Assembly: GCA_963575745.1 (NCBI GenBank)
Contig: CAUYUJ010003685.1
Location: forward strand, 1 to 64,000
Length of the DNA stretch: 64,000 nt
Source: Prorocentrum cordatum
Lineage: Eukaryota; Sar; Dinophyceae; Prorocentrales; Prorocentraceae
Direction of reading: 5' to 3'
A model generated the notes under the pieces. That model was not told the DNA's origin. It made no database searches and saw only the letters and a list, made by a program, of their open reading frames with translations. This document shows, one piece after another, positions 22,091 through 32,091 of the stretch. Position 1 is the stretch's first letter. Each line of letters opens with the position of its first letter. A program made the translations under genes and the position numbers.

Positions 22091-22370
22091 GAGTTCGTTG
22101 TAATTTGGAGCAGAGGGTTCAACTCTCCCTTTTGATGTCTTTACCCGCCCTCGGATGCTGAGTGAGTTCATGTATTTTTCGTGTGCAGGGCAGGTTGCTC
22201 TTATTTGCCATGCTTTTGTTCCATGGTTTTCCGTGATCCCTTCTTGGGGCGGGGGGGCGGGCATCGCGGAAACCAAGGGGCAGATAAACATGAAAAAGGA
22301 CAACTATTAAACAGAACATGTTTGCACATGATCTATGAAAAAAAAAAACAGTTTTAGCCTACCGGGGGAG
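22091..22370. repeat. duplicated segment, copy 1 (partner 22565-22830)
   Basis: GCAGAGGGT, GTGCAGGGCA, TTGGGGCGGGG.GCGGGC.TCGCGG and AAACATG...AACA words occur in the same order at 22590-22800, so the two segments are an old duplication flanking a GAG tract. Confidence 0.65.
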
Positions 22371-22478
22371 TGGAGGAGGAGGAGGAGGAGGAGAAGGAGG
22401 AGGGAGAGGAGGAGGAGGGAGAGGAGGAGAAGGAGGAGGAGGAGGAGAAGGAGGAGGAGGAGGAGGAGGAGGAGGGAG
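22371..22478 (+). repeat. (GAG)n microsatellite
   Basis: Uninterrupted GGA/GAG triplets. Confidence 0.95.
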
Positions 22479-22564
22479 GAACCCACAAAAGGAACATGTT
22501 TTGGACATCCGCCAAACAATGTTTTTTTGTAACCCACCACAAAGGGAATCCATGTGGGGAGCCG

Positions 22565-22830
22565 GCGCGACAAGGAGTTGATTGGGTCATCTGGAGCAGA
22601 GGGTGTATTTTTTATCGTATGTTCCTCTCCCCGCCTTGGGAGGCTGAGTTGTTTCCTATTTCTTCCTGTGCAGGGCACGCTTCTGATTAAATCGATCGTG
22701 CTTTTTCATGCTTTCCAGTCTCCTGTTGGGGCGGGGGGCGGGCGCCGCGGGACGAAAGGACAAGTAGACATAACAGTTGAACATGTAAAACAGTTGCCCT
22801 GCACAGGGAAAATGGGACAACAACTTCAGC
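22565..22830. repeat. duplicated segment, copy 2 (partner 22091-22370)
   Basis: See the partner. GCAGGGCA at 22671-22678 and its inverted form TGCCCTGCAC near 22795 bracket the copy, which suggests an inverted-repeat element of about 130 bp. Confidence 0.55.
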
Positions 22831-22879
22831 CTCCCAAGGAGGATGAGGAAACACAGGGAAATAACCCAGAGGAGGCGAG

Positions 22880-23085
22880 GGGGGGAGGAGGAGGAGGAGG
22901 AGGAGGAGGAGGAGGAGGAGGGAGGAGGAGGAGGAGGGAGGAGGAGGAGGAGGAGGAGGAGGAGGAGGAGGCGGAGGAGGAGGAGGAGGAGGAGGAGGAG
23001 GAGGAGGAGAGGAGGAGGGGGAGGGGGAGGGGGAGGTGAGGAGGAGGAGGAGGAGCAGGAGGAGGAGGGGGAGGGGGAGGGGGAG

Positions 23086-23122
<37 letters not shown>

Positions 23123-23235
23123 CGAGGGGGAGGAGGAGGAGGAGGAGGAGGAGGAGGAGAAGAAGAAGGAGGCGACAGAGAAAAGGGAGAGAAAGAGAGA
23201 GAGAGAGATACAACATAAGAATAAGAGAGACGAGA
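22880..23235 (+). repeat. (GAG)n, (GGGGGA)n and (GA)n microsatellite
   Basis: GAG triplets to 23090, then (GA)n 23090-23118, then GAG again and GAGA to about 23235. Confidence 0.95.
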
Positions 23236-23601
23236 AGAGAAGGAACAGCAGAGAAAGTGTGACGTATAATCATTTTGGGGGGTGGGTGATCATCTACGAC
23301 CATACGTCGTAACTTCTATACAGACTAACTTCTATACAGACGTCCATACATACATATACTTTTGCGCAGATAGGTGTGTGCACGTATATGTTATATACAC
23401 ACTTACACACATACATCTGTTCATATTATATATATATATGATTGGAGATCTTTCCAGTACACTATGTTCAATTACTTTAACTATTATAATAAAAAAATCA
23501 TCTACGTAGTTTAAATAAATAAATGAAATAAGTTATACTGTTTTCAATTTATTTAGCTTATTTAATCTATTGAATTTGTTTAACTTATTTAATTTATTTG
23601 T

Positions 23602-23746
23602 TCGGCCTCCTTGGCGGAGATCCGGGCGGACCTCAGATCAGCCGAACTATTTTTATGTATTTCCTTGATGCGTTTCAAAACATAAATAAACTAAGAAATT
23701 CAATAATAGTTCGGGCCCTGGCGATCGCCAGAATATCGCCAGATAG
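23602..23746 (+). mobile_element. GC-ended, AT-cored inverted-repeat element, copy 1
   Basis: Left end GGCGGAGATCCGGGCGGACC and right end GGCGATCGCCAGAATATCGC are imperfect inverted repeats around an AT-rich core. Copies 2 and 3 follow at 23932 and 24205. Confidence 0.7.
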
Positions 23747-23931
23747 GCTGGGAAACCAATTCAACACATTGAATAAATCAAATAAATCAAGTAAATTGAA
23801 TAAGTTAAATATATAGACTTATTAAGTTTATTTAATTTATTCAATTTATTTACATGTGCGAATTAAATAAATTGAATCAGTTATGTTTATCTAATTTGTT
23901 TAATTTACTTCACTTATTTAATTTATGTTTC

Positions 23932-24003
23932 GGAGTCCCTGGCGGAGATTCTGGCGGACCTCAGACCAGCCGAATTAATTTAATGTTTTTTTTTTTTTTT
24001 ATA

Positions 24004-24040
<37 letters not shown>

Positions 24041-24112
24041 GAATTAAATGAAGAAATTAAATACATAAAGTAATAGCTCGGGCCCTGGCGATCGCCAGAA
24101 TCTCTGCCAGAT
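23932..24112 (+). mobile_element. GC-ended, AT-cored inverted-repeat element, copy 2
   Basis: Left CTGGCGGAGATTCTGGCG pairs with right CGCCAGAATCTCTGCCAG at 17 of 18 positions. The core contains poly-T then poly-A. Confidence 0.75.
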
Positions 24113-24204
24113 AGGCGGCGAAATAAATGAAATAAATTAAATAAGTGGAACCAATTCTTTTTATGTAATGTATTAAATTTATTTAATGTTTAAATGTATT
24201 GTTG

Positions 24205-24345
24205 CGGAGTCCCTGGCGGAGATTCTGGCGGACGTCAGACCAGCCGAATTAATTTAATGTATTTATTTGTTTGGTTTTAATAAATTAAAAGAATTGAGTA
24301 AATTAAGTAAGTTAAGTAATAGTTCAGGCCCTGGCGCTCGCCAGC
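24205..24345 (+). mobile_element. GC-ended, AT-cored inverted-repeat element, copy 3
   Basis: Left end as in copy 2. The right end is shortened to GGCCCTGGCGCTCGCCAGC. Confidence 0.7.
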
Positions 24346-24370
24346 ATGTGAAAATATGACATATGGTTTA

Positions 24371-25015
24371 TTCGTTCATTTTTTCCCGTGGTTTTCTCCC
24401 GCCAAGGCCGGAGGAAAAATCATTCGTAAGTGGTGAGATAATACCGCGCCGTTTTATGCGTTTTTCTACTCCCTCGGAGTTTACTGGTCGACTTTCAAGT
24501 GTGCGAGGGTGCCTTTCGAGAGCTTTAAGGTCAAAATCTTATTGTCCAGATTCCTATCCAGAATCGCACGTCAAATGGCATCCAGAATCATACGCACAAC
24601 ATCTCTCTGAGTCCTTCACAGGGTCCCATTGCGTCTTAGGGAGATTCCCAATAGAGCTCCCCTATGGCCTTCATTAGGCCACGTGAACTCTACAGTGCTT
24701 TTTCTGTGAGGCTGGGCACTTCCGAGGCTAGAGTTGAAAGGATGTCTCAGGCAGAGGTGGCCGGACCACAGTGGGACAGGGCATCGAGAGAGCCTTTGCG
24801 GCTCCTCGAGTCGTCTGCGTCGCAGGGCAAAGCAAACCCCTCGAGCCGAGAGGGATCTGAGCAGGCTGTCCCGCACGGGCTCCCGCGTGCCAGTCCACAC
24901 AAACGTCCCCTGGATTTCGTGCGAGTTCGGTCTCACGGCCTTCGATCCTGTGCGCGCACCTCGTCGTGCTCTCGCGCCTCGGATGCTTCCTCCCCGCGAG
25001 GAGAAAGGGGATGAG
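24371..25015. other. intergenic DNA
   Basis: Unique sequence. TTTTCTCC at 24386 and GGAGGAAAAA at 24411 can pair as a T/C-A/G hairpin like those ending the genes at 28.5-38.4 kb, but with a different loop. Overlapping frames on both strands have no domain. Confidence 0.4.
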
Positions 25016-25140
25016 GGGGACGAGGAGGGGGGGGGGGGAGCACGAAGAGGAGGAGGACGATGAGGACGAGGAGGAGCAGCAGGATCACGAGGAGGAGGAG
25101 GAGGAGGACGACGACGGCGACGACGAGGACGACGAGCCTC
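25016..25140 (+). repeat. (GAG/GAC)n microsatellite
   Basis: Acidic-codon triplets. Frames through it are poly-Glu/Asp. Confidence 0.9.
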
Positions 25141-25244
25141 TTGAGACCGAGGTCCAGCTGGAGTTTGTTCTTCACATCCTCAGTGGAGTTTTGTTTTCCT
25201 AGAACACCCTCTCCTTCTCCTTCTCCTCCTTATCCCGCTTCCTT

Positions 25245-25412
25245 CCCCTATACCATACCTACCATACCATATCATACCTACCATACGATACATCACATAC
25301 CATATCACACCAGATCTACCATACCATACCATACCTACCATACCATACCATACCTACCATACCATATCACACCACTCGTACCATGCCATACCATAATATT
25401 TACCAGGTTTCG
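25245..25412 (+). repeat. (TACCATACCA)n degenerate microsatellite
   Basis: Repeated CCATACCATACCTA words. The same ATACCATA motif is embedded in each unit of the adjacent array. Confidence 0.9.
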
Positions 25413-25426
25413 TAACCCTCCCACCC

Positions 25427-25682
25427 TTCCTCGGTGGCCCCGCCTGAGCGAGGAGAGCGTGCGAATACAGCACTATTTATTAGATTTCGTGCTCCTCCCA
25501 CCCCTCCAGGGAGGCACCGCTTGAGCGAGGAGGGTGTACGCGTACCATACTATTTATCAGGTGTCGCACCCATCCCTCTCCTTCTGGAGGCCCCGCCTGA
25601 GCGAGGAAGGTATACGAATACCATACCATTCATCAGGTTTCGTGTCCCCTCCCACCCCTTCCAGGGAGGCCCCGCCTGAGCG
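25427..25682 (+). repeat. about 81-bp tandem repeat, array 1 (related array at 60240-60460)
   Basis: Four boxes of GGCCCCGCCTGAGCGAGGA separated by TATACGAATACCATAC, ATTTATCAGGTTTCGTG and CTCCCACCCCTCCAGGGA. It ends at the palindrome ATACAGCTGCAGCTGTAT (25688-25705) and borders the gene-dense block. Confidence 0.85.
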
Positions 25683-25732
25683 AAGAATACAGCTGCAGCT
25701 GTATCTCCCTCGAGATATCACCCTTTTGGCAT

Positions 25733-25750
25733 GGCTCGGCATTGCCGGCC
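25733..25750 (+). promoter_or_regulatory. 5' hairpin motif, class A, copy 1
   Basis: GGCTCGGCATTGCCGGCC folds into a 7-bp stem (GGC, one T bulge, CGGC; loop ATT). First of four tandem copies, about 38 bases apart, ahead of the helicase start. Confidence 0.75.
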
Positions 25751-25770
25751 TGTCATTATACTTCTTGCGT

Positions 25771-25788
25771 GGCTCGGCATTGTCGGCC
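25771..25788 (+). promoter_or_regulatory. 5' hairpin motif, class A, copy 2
   Basis: GGCTCGGCATTGTCGGCC. The one change (C to T in the 3' arm) keeps pairing as G-U. Confidence 0.75.
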
Positions 25789-25808
25789 TGTCATTCTACC
25801 CCTTGCGT

Positions 25809-25826
25809 GGCTCGGCATTGCCGGCC
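25809..25826 (+). promoter_or_regulatory. 5' hairpin motif, class A, copy 3
   Basis: Identical to copy 1 and preceded by the same TTGCGT. Confidence 0.75.
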
Positions 25827-25856
25827 TGCTACTTCCATTCTCCCGTTCCTGTACGC

Positions 25857-25874
25857 GGCTCGGCATTGCCGGCC
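25857..25874 (+). promoter_or_regulatory. 5' hairpin motif, class A, copy 4
   Basis: Identical core, ending 11 bases before the helicase ATG at 25886. This spacing supports that ATG as the start. Confidence 0.75.
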
Positions 25875-25885
25875 TGGTCTCAGCC

Positions 25886-28452
25886 ATGTCGCCTCAGATC
25901 GTCATCTTCTACAACGTGGTCATGCCGGATCGGCCACGCCTGCGACGCGGCGCGTTGGATCTACCCGACATCGGTGTCAAGATTGAAGATTGGGGGTCCG
26001 AATTGCGCGGCAACGCTTCATTCACAGACGCCTGGGAGTTCGGCGTGCCCTTGGAGGCAGGCTTCAAGGTCGGCGACAGGGTCTCCCATTTTCTCTCCGT
26101 GACAATGGCAGCCAGCAGCCGCGAGACCATCCGCTCGCGGGCCGACGATCGCCCCTGCGTTATCCGCGGCCGCAGTGGCGCCCTGAAGAGTGTGAGGAGT
26201 TTCTGCGTCTCCTGCGCTTGCGCGGTCGACGCGGACCGCACCGCCTACGCGAGGGCCGCTCTGCGAGACACTCCCTCTGGTCAGCGATCGAGCCTGTTTG
26301 CTTTGCTCCGCGGCCCAGCGAGCATGGGCATCCGACTTGCGCTGGGAAGCAGTCTGGACTCCATGGAGGAGCAGCTCCTCGATTGGAAACCTCGGATCAA
26401 GAACAAAAAGGATGCGCTGAACAAGGAGCTGGATCGTTGGACTGGTCTCGGGCGCGTCCTCCAGCGAGCGGTCTACGGCGCCCCCGTGCAGCTGGGGTGG
26501 TCGGACTTGGAGGAGTTTGCGGTGTCTCGGGATCCTTGCCGCTTCGGCCCAGGCGTCGGGCTGGGCCGAATGCTCGGCGAGCAATGCAGCTGCGGAGTGT
26601 TATCTTTCCGCAGCAATGCGCAGAAGCACTATGGCGACGTCGTCCCGGAGAGCATGTGGGCCCCTTACGTCGTACATCAGCTGAAAAACAATTGCATCCA
26701 CGCGTTTCTAGCTGGCGAGATCACTTATTCCGGCACCGGCAACGTCCTCGTGCCAGCCTGCGCGAACGACGTTGACTGCAGCCTCGACGTCTGGGACACC
26801 TTGATCCTGGACCACCCCGTGGTGGACCCGGACCACGTTCGCGATCACGTGGCGCTCGTCGTGGCGGAAAAGCAGACGCGGGCGGTCGCGGCCGCTGCGG
26901 CGGAGATGCAGACGGGGGCAGGCGCAGGTGTATTCCCCGCGCTCGCGAACGGTGAGAAAGGGTCTCTCTTCGTCGAGGCCGTGGAGCGCGGCCTCGCGAC
27001 CGCGGGCACTGACGAAGGGCCGCTCCTGCGACTGCAGCGCGGGACGTCAGTCCGCGGGCGGGTATTCGCTTGCATCGGTAAATATGTTGGCGCCGAGGCA
27101 AATGCTATCGCGGTCTTGAAACGCAGCCTCTGCACTGATCCGTCGCCGTGCTGCCGGTCGCTGCTGCCGGAGCACGGCGTAGCATCCGCTGGCGGCCAGC
27201 GCAATCCCAGTGTCTTCAAGCAGATGAGTTCCGATGAGTTCTTGAAGCAGTCCACGGACATTGGCAAAAAGTTCACGAACGCCCAGATGCAGTTCAACGG
27301 CCGCGCACTTGACCGGGAAGATGGCGCTGCCCTGTGCGAGGCCTACCCTGGCACTGGCAAATCAGCGACGGCGGCAGGCATCATTGCCAACGCGGCGAGG
27401 CATTGATTGCTCTGGCAATGCCAAGTGCGTGGCCCTCGCCCATCAGCGTGCCATGCGCGACGAGCTGCTGTCCAACATCCGATCCGCGCTAGACGACCCG
27501 CTGGCCACCGCCGGCGTGGGCCGACCTGCGGACGAAGCTCCGTCAGACGACGACGGTTATCTGGATTCGCAACTGCTGTCGGCAGCGAGCGGGCGATTCA
27601 CCGATCTGCAGACGCGCATCGAGGAACTGCGCAACGACCTGGCCGCCGTTCGCTGCAATCCGGGCGACGGCGCGCTCGAGCGGAGAGAGCGGTTGGAGAA
27701 GACGGAGCTGATGCGGCACCTGTGCTTCGAGTACGACGCCCTCCAGGAGGAAGCCGCGGAGAAGCTGCGCGTCTTCGCCATGACCATCGACGCCTTCAAC
27801 GACGCCCAGAGCGGCCGCAGCTGGTTGTCCAGGATCGTCAAGCGGTTCGAGATTGCATTCGTCATCGTCGACGAGGTGCACCAGGCCAACTTCGGCGAAG
27901 TGCAAGCCGCTTTGCCCGAGAGATCCGCCACCGACCTGCGACGGAGTTCCTGCGGGAGCCGAGGCCCGACAGAGCAGGTAATTACTACGAGTGGCAGATG
28001 GCCTGCCACGGGAAGTCCCGCGCGCGTGCTTGGGACCATGTTCCCGCAGACAGCGTCTCGCCCTTGCCAGTCGCGCGTCGGTTCGGCCCTGCGCCTGCCA
28101 AACTCCCCAGGGCAATCTCAGCTGTCTACGGTCGGCCTGGCCGGGAAATCAAGTGCGCGATCGAATGCGCCCGAGAGAGCGGGGGCTCGTCCGTGGACTT
28201 GTCGATTGTCCCGCGCACTGCGATGCGCTTCGTGTTCTACAGGGGCGCGCGATGGATTCCATCGCTATCCCGCGGCGCACTCGCCGACGACGCAGCGGAG
28301 GTGGGCCAGGTTGATCGCGCAGCTCCGGGCTCGTCTGCCGCGGGGGCAACGAGGTCACGAACGTCGACGTTGCGTGCCGGAGCTTCCGACGTCATTTTTC
28401 CCAGATGTTGTGCGAGGGCTTGTTCTTCCTGCGCGCGCTGGCGAGAGGTTGA
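25886..28452 (+). pseudogene. P-loop/DEVH helicase (superfamily 1-like), frameshifted
   Basis: The first frame runs 506 codons from ATG 25886 to TGA 27404-27406. It ends just after a Walker A motif, YPGTGKSATAAG (27344-27379). The next frame (+1) carries CVALAHQRAMRDEL, typical of the helicase Ia region, and the Walker B/motif II VIVDEVHQANF, with DEVH at 27870-27881. After about 27910 the coding look moves to another frame (NYYEWQMACHGKSRARAW), and the last part, RGGNEVTNVDVACRSFRRHF..., ends at TGA 28450-28452 in the remaining frame. The motifs suggest an ATP-dependent nucleic-acid helicase of the Upf1/AAA_11 style. The roughly 480-residue N-terminal part is unrecognised. At least three single-base-scale shifts break the gene, or it was misassembled. 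A T/C-G/A hairpin follows about 90 bases after the stop. Confidence 0.6.
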
Positions 28453-28543
28453 GGGGGGGCCGAAGCTTTCGCGCGCTCAGACCCCCACCCCCCTTCCATC
28501 CCGCCCCCCCATCCTACAGCGACATATAGAACTACACCGCACA

Positions 28544-28587
28544 TTTTTCCCCTGGAGCTGCGTTCGCGCCGCTCGGGGGAAAAAAAT
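28544..28587 (+). terminator. 3' hairpin, copy 1 (after helicase)
   Basis: TTTTTCCCC and GGGGGAAAAA arms, an inner GAGC/GCTC helix and a CG-TTCG-CG tip. It sits between the helicase stop and the next start. Probably an mRNA 3'-end or processing signal. Bacterial-type termination is not expected in this genome. Confidence 0.7.
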
Positions 28588-28695
28588 TTGCGTCGCCGAG
28601 AGCGGGGAGAAGGGGGTCTGTCGAAGCTGCGCCCCCTGTCGAATGCTTTGGGACCACTGTCAGGCGAGGTGGGCAAGCGCGTTGGCGGGCCGCGC

Positions 28696-30946
28696 ATGTC
28701 GCTGGAGTCGACCACGAAGGCGGTCTTGACCATGATCCTTGCGAACGACGTGGGCGCCAATTTCGCCACGTTGGTGCGAGGTGCTCTGGAGGACGAGGAA
28801 GTGCGGGCGGCGTTCGGTCTGCCGGACTTCGTGGCTGATGCCCCCAAGCTCTGGCGCGCGATGCCCCAGAGCTCTGGGGTTCGAGCGGAAATATGGCGAA
28901 GCGGCAGCGAGGCCGGTGATGGATGACGATTGCCTGCGCGGAGGAGATAACGGAATCACGGAGACATGCATGCGACAGGCGCGGCTTCTCCCGGAGCCGA
29001 GCAAGCCGAAGCCGAGCGGCCAGAGCAGCGCGGCTGCGCCGCCGCCCGGAGTCGACTTCGAGGTCGGGGCGGGCGGCTCGCAGGAGACGGTGGGGCCCAT
29101 GGCGCAGTTGCGCTGCCGCCTCCTCGGCCAGATGCTCGAGCGGAGTTTCGACGCCTTGACGTTCTCATATTTCAAGCAGATTCATACAGGGCAGATTCAG
29201 AGCTTGTCGGAGAAGAAACCCACGGTGTGGAAGGCGATGGAGTCCAGCGGATGGTATAAAGCTGGTCTGCGTGGCAAAGCAAAGGAGACGGTGTTACCGA
29301 AATTGTTGACCATTCGCAAGTATAGTGATCTTGTGCCGGATCCGAACGTGGAGGTCCCGGCCGTGCCCCCGGAGCAGTGGGGCCGCGCGGCGCTGGGCTG
29401 CTACGCGAACGACAACGCTTGTCGCAAACGCAACGTCGACATTATGATTAGTGTTTTAGCGGCCGCCCCGAAGCCGCGCGGGCGGAAGAAGCGCGGGGCG
29501 GAGCCCGAGGTGGGCGACAACGCCCATCTGAGGCCCATCTGCGCGCGGTCGGCGCGTCCATTAAGGCAGCAGAGCACGCTCTGGAAGAGTTGCTCGAGGG
29601 CGCGCGCGAGAAGCCGACCTTGGCCCCCGCCGACGCACCAGCGGAGAAGAGGAGGAAAATCATTGTGAAGAGAAGCGCCAGCGGTGGCATCGACGTGGCG
29701 GAGCGCAGCATCCCCTACACATACAAACGCACTGCGGCCCGTCGCTTCGCGGAGGGTCCGGCGGCGCAGGGGTGCCCGGCGCGCGTGCTACATGCGATGC
29801 TGCAAGGCACCGTAGATCTCGACATCCACAGCGCAGTTCTGACCATCGTTTGGCAACTCGTGGAACAACTTGGCATGGCCGATAAGGACCTGGTCAAGGA
29901 GGAGTTGGAGATGTTGAAGCGGCTGGCCGAGGACAGGGGCGAGGCACTGCGGGGCGAGTTGCCCGACATGGGGCCCCAGGCGGCCAAACGCTTCGTACTC
30001 GAGACCATCGGCGGGTCCCGCTCTTTCGATGCTGATGCCATGCCCTTCGCCAAGAAGTTGCAGCGCGTGAGCCGCGTACTGCGCTGGCTGGCATGCTCGG
30101 CGTTGCCCGAGGTTTACGGCGGCTTCTGCCGAGACGCCGCGCTGGGCGACGGCGAGAAGACGGAGAAATGGCCAGAGGGGCAAACGTTCTCTGCTTTCTA
30201 CCGGCGCGCGGAGGACTACATCCTCCGCGAGTGGCATACGTGGGTGCTCACGCAGCCGGTCAAGCATTTGTCACTGCATTTCGACGGCGTCAGGATCAGC
30301 AGAGACGCGGTGCTCGCAAGGCATGCCTCCGTGGCGGACTACGCCGCTGACGCGAGTGCCCACGTCGCGAAGGAAACAGGCTTCGTAGTCAAAATCAAGG
30401 AGAAGACCCACCCGACGATCGCGGAGGCACTGACGAGCTGCGGGGCGTGGCGGTCGGTGGATGCGGCGCCCAGAAACCTACTGAAGCCCGCAATGGTATT
30501 CTGCTGGCGCTGTGGCGATGCGGCGACGCCAGGGTCTCCGCGCCCGTTGTCTCTAGCTTTAGTGCCACGTCCGTGGAGAACAATGCCGCCAGGGTGGAGA
30601 AGGGGAGAACGTACGCGGAGTGTTGCCTGAGCCACGGCGTGTCAATGACGCCGCAGCTGGGCTTCGATGCCTGCGAGCAGGGGTTTGATCTGCTCCACAT
30701 GGACGGGCATGGTTCGCCATCATGCGCACTAGTCCACGCGGGGGCTGAGCTCGACAAGGCGACGGTCTATTTCTGTGACAAAGCCGGTGAGATGAATCTG
30801 GAAGAGCTCCGTGATGCCGTCCTCGTCCGGCGAGATTCGAGGCTATCAGTCACGTTTCACATTGATTTGCCCCTGCGCCGCAGGCAGCCGCTGAAGACAG
30901 CGGCGACGCCAGTCCCTTGGCAGAGCTCCTGAATATGATGGCGTGA
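28696..30946 (+). pseudogene. large unknown element protein, frameshifted
   Basis: Begins ATG 28696 (MSLESTTKAVLTMILANDVG). A G-run (28875-28878) shifts the frame. The next stretch, to about 29530, includes LTFSYFKQIHTGQIQSLSEK and TVLPKLLTIRKYSDLVPDP. An 11-bp tandem duplication (GCCCATCTG at 29522 and 29533) shifts it again into 29590-30490, with LSLHFDGVRISRD. Two further shifts lead to GNGILLALWRCGD, LLHMDGHGSPSCALVHAG and a stop at 30944-30946. About 750 residues in all. No family is recognised. The tail (N-G-I-L-L-A-L-W, then a His-containing and an Asp-containing strand) faintly resembles papain-fold proteases, with Gly where a Cys nucleophile would be. It is the only unit with no 5' hairpin motif upstream of its start. 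Confidence 0.5.
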
Positions 30947-31022
30947 GGCCTGCGGCAATGGAGTCTTTTTCGCCGCTCTTCCCTTGCATTGCTCTTTGCT
31001 TCGCCGACTGCCCTACAAGCAG

Positions 31023-31166
31023 GTAAGCTCACGCGCAGTGGGGGAATACAAAGTTAATGATTGTTCACATGCATCCATCACCATGCCATATATGATTTTA
31101 TATGGATCGGAAAAGACTTGGACAGCATAGCTTACAATGATAGTATGAGCAGGTTTGTCTTTGCAG
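31023..31166 (+). other. possible canonical GT-AG intron
   Basis: CAG|GTAAGC at 31023 and TTTGTCTTTGCAG|AGG ending 31166 form textbook splice sites 144 bases apart, between two element genes. It may lie in a 5' untranslated leader of the SLBP-like gene. This conflicts with the non-GT introns of the host carrier gene, so it is worth noting but uncertain. Confidence 0.3.
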
Positions 31167-31227
31167 AGGTATCTGTGCGCCTCCTGAGACGCCACTCGCC
31201 GCGTCGGCTCAAGGCATATCTTGTGCG

Positions 31228-31245
31228 TGGGTCGGCTTTGCCGCC
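31228..31245 (+). promoter_or_regulatory. 5' hairpin motif, class B, copy 1
   Basis: GGGTCGGCTTTGCCGCCC. Same fold as class A, but the C-G pair next to the bulge is G-C. CGGCTCAAG lies 15 bases upstream. Confidence 0.75.
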
Positions 31246-31285
31246 CTGTGTTCTCTTCGCTTTGCATTTACCAGTATTTCTCTGT

Positions 31286-31303
31286 GGGTCGGCCTTGCCG
31301 CCC
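31286..31303 (+). promoter_or_regulatory. 5' hairpin motif, class B, copy 2
   Basis: GGGTCGGCCTTGCCGCCC, 34 bases before the SLBP-like ATG at 31338. Confidence 0.75.
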
Positions 31304-31337
31304 TGGCACCTCATCGCCTCGCCGCGCGCTACCAGGC

Positions 31338-32075
31338 ATGTGCGATGCTCTCGCGGCTGTCGAAGACGCCGACCCGCGCGGAAGGCGAATCCGATGTGTT
31401 TCCGGTGTCAAGCGGTCCATCGAGAATGTGTCAATCCAGCTCCTGAGCAGCACTGGCGAGCTGGAAGATGACGAGAGGCCCGCGACACCAGACCCCTACC
31501 TGCCTGACGTCAGCAAGCGGCAGTGGGAGGCCAAAGTTGTTGCCTGGCGCAGGGAGATGTCACAACTGCTTGACGAAGTGCCAATTGGTGCGACGGAATT
31601 GGCAGCGGCCGAAGAGCTCGGCGTCTGGGTAGAGCCCTCGCCGCCCGCCGTGCGCGGCTGTCGAGCTCTCCTGCAATATGGAAACTGCATACTGCTTGCA
31701 TACAGCATCCTGACGCAAGACTTCTGCGGCTCGACCGACTATTGTGCGCCATTTCCCGTTCGTCGAGGCGCGGTGCGCCGCTGCGCCGACGTCGCGGCTT
31801 CTCTCTGGCCGTCGCGCGCCAGCAGGCTTCGCGGCAGGGTGCGTGCTCACTCGCGCCCGGAAAGTATTTCTGTCATGTGCGGAGGCATTTGCTGCGCTGC
31901 GGCAGTCCTTTCAGGGACAGATTCGGTAGTCTGGTGGAGAGGTTTCAGCAGGCACGTTCTGCCGACGGCGCAGTCGGTGCGCCGCGTCGAGGAAGTCGAG
32001 GGCGCGCTGTTGCACATCACTTACAGCGGTGAGGGCGCACTCGGCGTCCATTTAACAGCTGGGCGGAAATCCTGA
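31338..32075 (+). CDS. histone-hairpin-binding (SLBP-type) RNA-binding domain protein
   Basis: A 245-codon frame from ATG 31338. Residues about 47-73 read RPATPDPYLPDVSKRQWEAK followed by VVAWRREM. This fits the SLBP RNA-binding domain pattern T-P-(N/D)-x-n-S-(R/K)-R-x-W-(D/E)-x-x-(I/V)-x-x-W-(K/R), including the 7-residue spacing of the two tryptophans (63 and 70). SLBP binds the stem-loop at the 3' end of replication-dependent histone mRNAs. Here the gene lies in a block whose genes carry their own hairpins, so binding to those hairpins is an attractive inference. The last third (after about 31740) looks more coding in the other two frames, so the C-terminus is probably frameshifted. A 3' hairpin begins 17 bases after the stop. 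Confidence 0.6.
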   Translation: MCDALAAVEDADPRGRRIRCVSGVKRSIENVSIQLLSSTGELEDDERPATPDPYLPDVSKRQWEAKVVAWRREMSQLLDEVPIGATELAAAEELGVWVEPSPPAVRGCRALLQYGNCILLAYSILTQDFCGSTDYCAPFPVRRGAVRRCADVAASLWPSRASRLRGRVRAHSRPESISVMCGGICCAAAVLSGTDSVVWWRGFSRHVLPTAQSVRRVEEVEGALLHITYSGEGALGVHLTAGRKS

Positions 32076-32091
32076 AGACCGCGGCCGGCAG

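Larger units (their letters stand above)
23280..24370. other. AT-rich island
   Basis: About 1.1 kb of markedly AT-rich DNA built of TTTAATTTATTTAA-like words, in sharp contrast to the GC-rich surroundings. It holds three copies of an inverted-repeat element (next entries) and a poly-A run near 24008-24039. No protein frame of note. Confidence 0.85.

Noticed and set aside
25245-25412. Possible telomeric repeat (TACCATACC)
   Set aside because: The unit is irregular, internal to the window, and does not match the TTTAGGG type expected in dinoflagellates.
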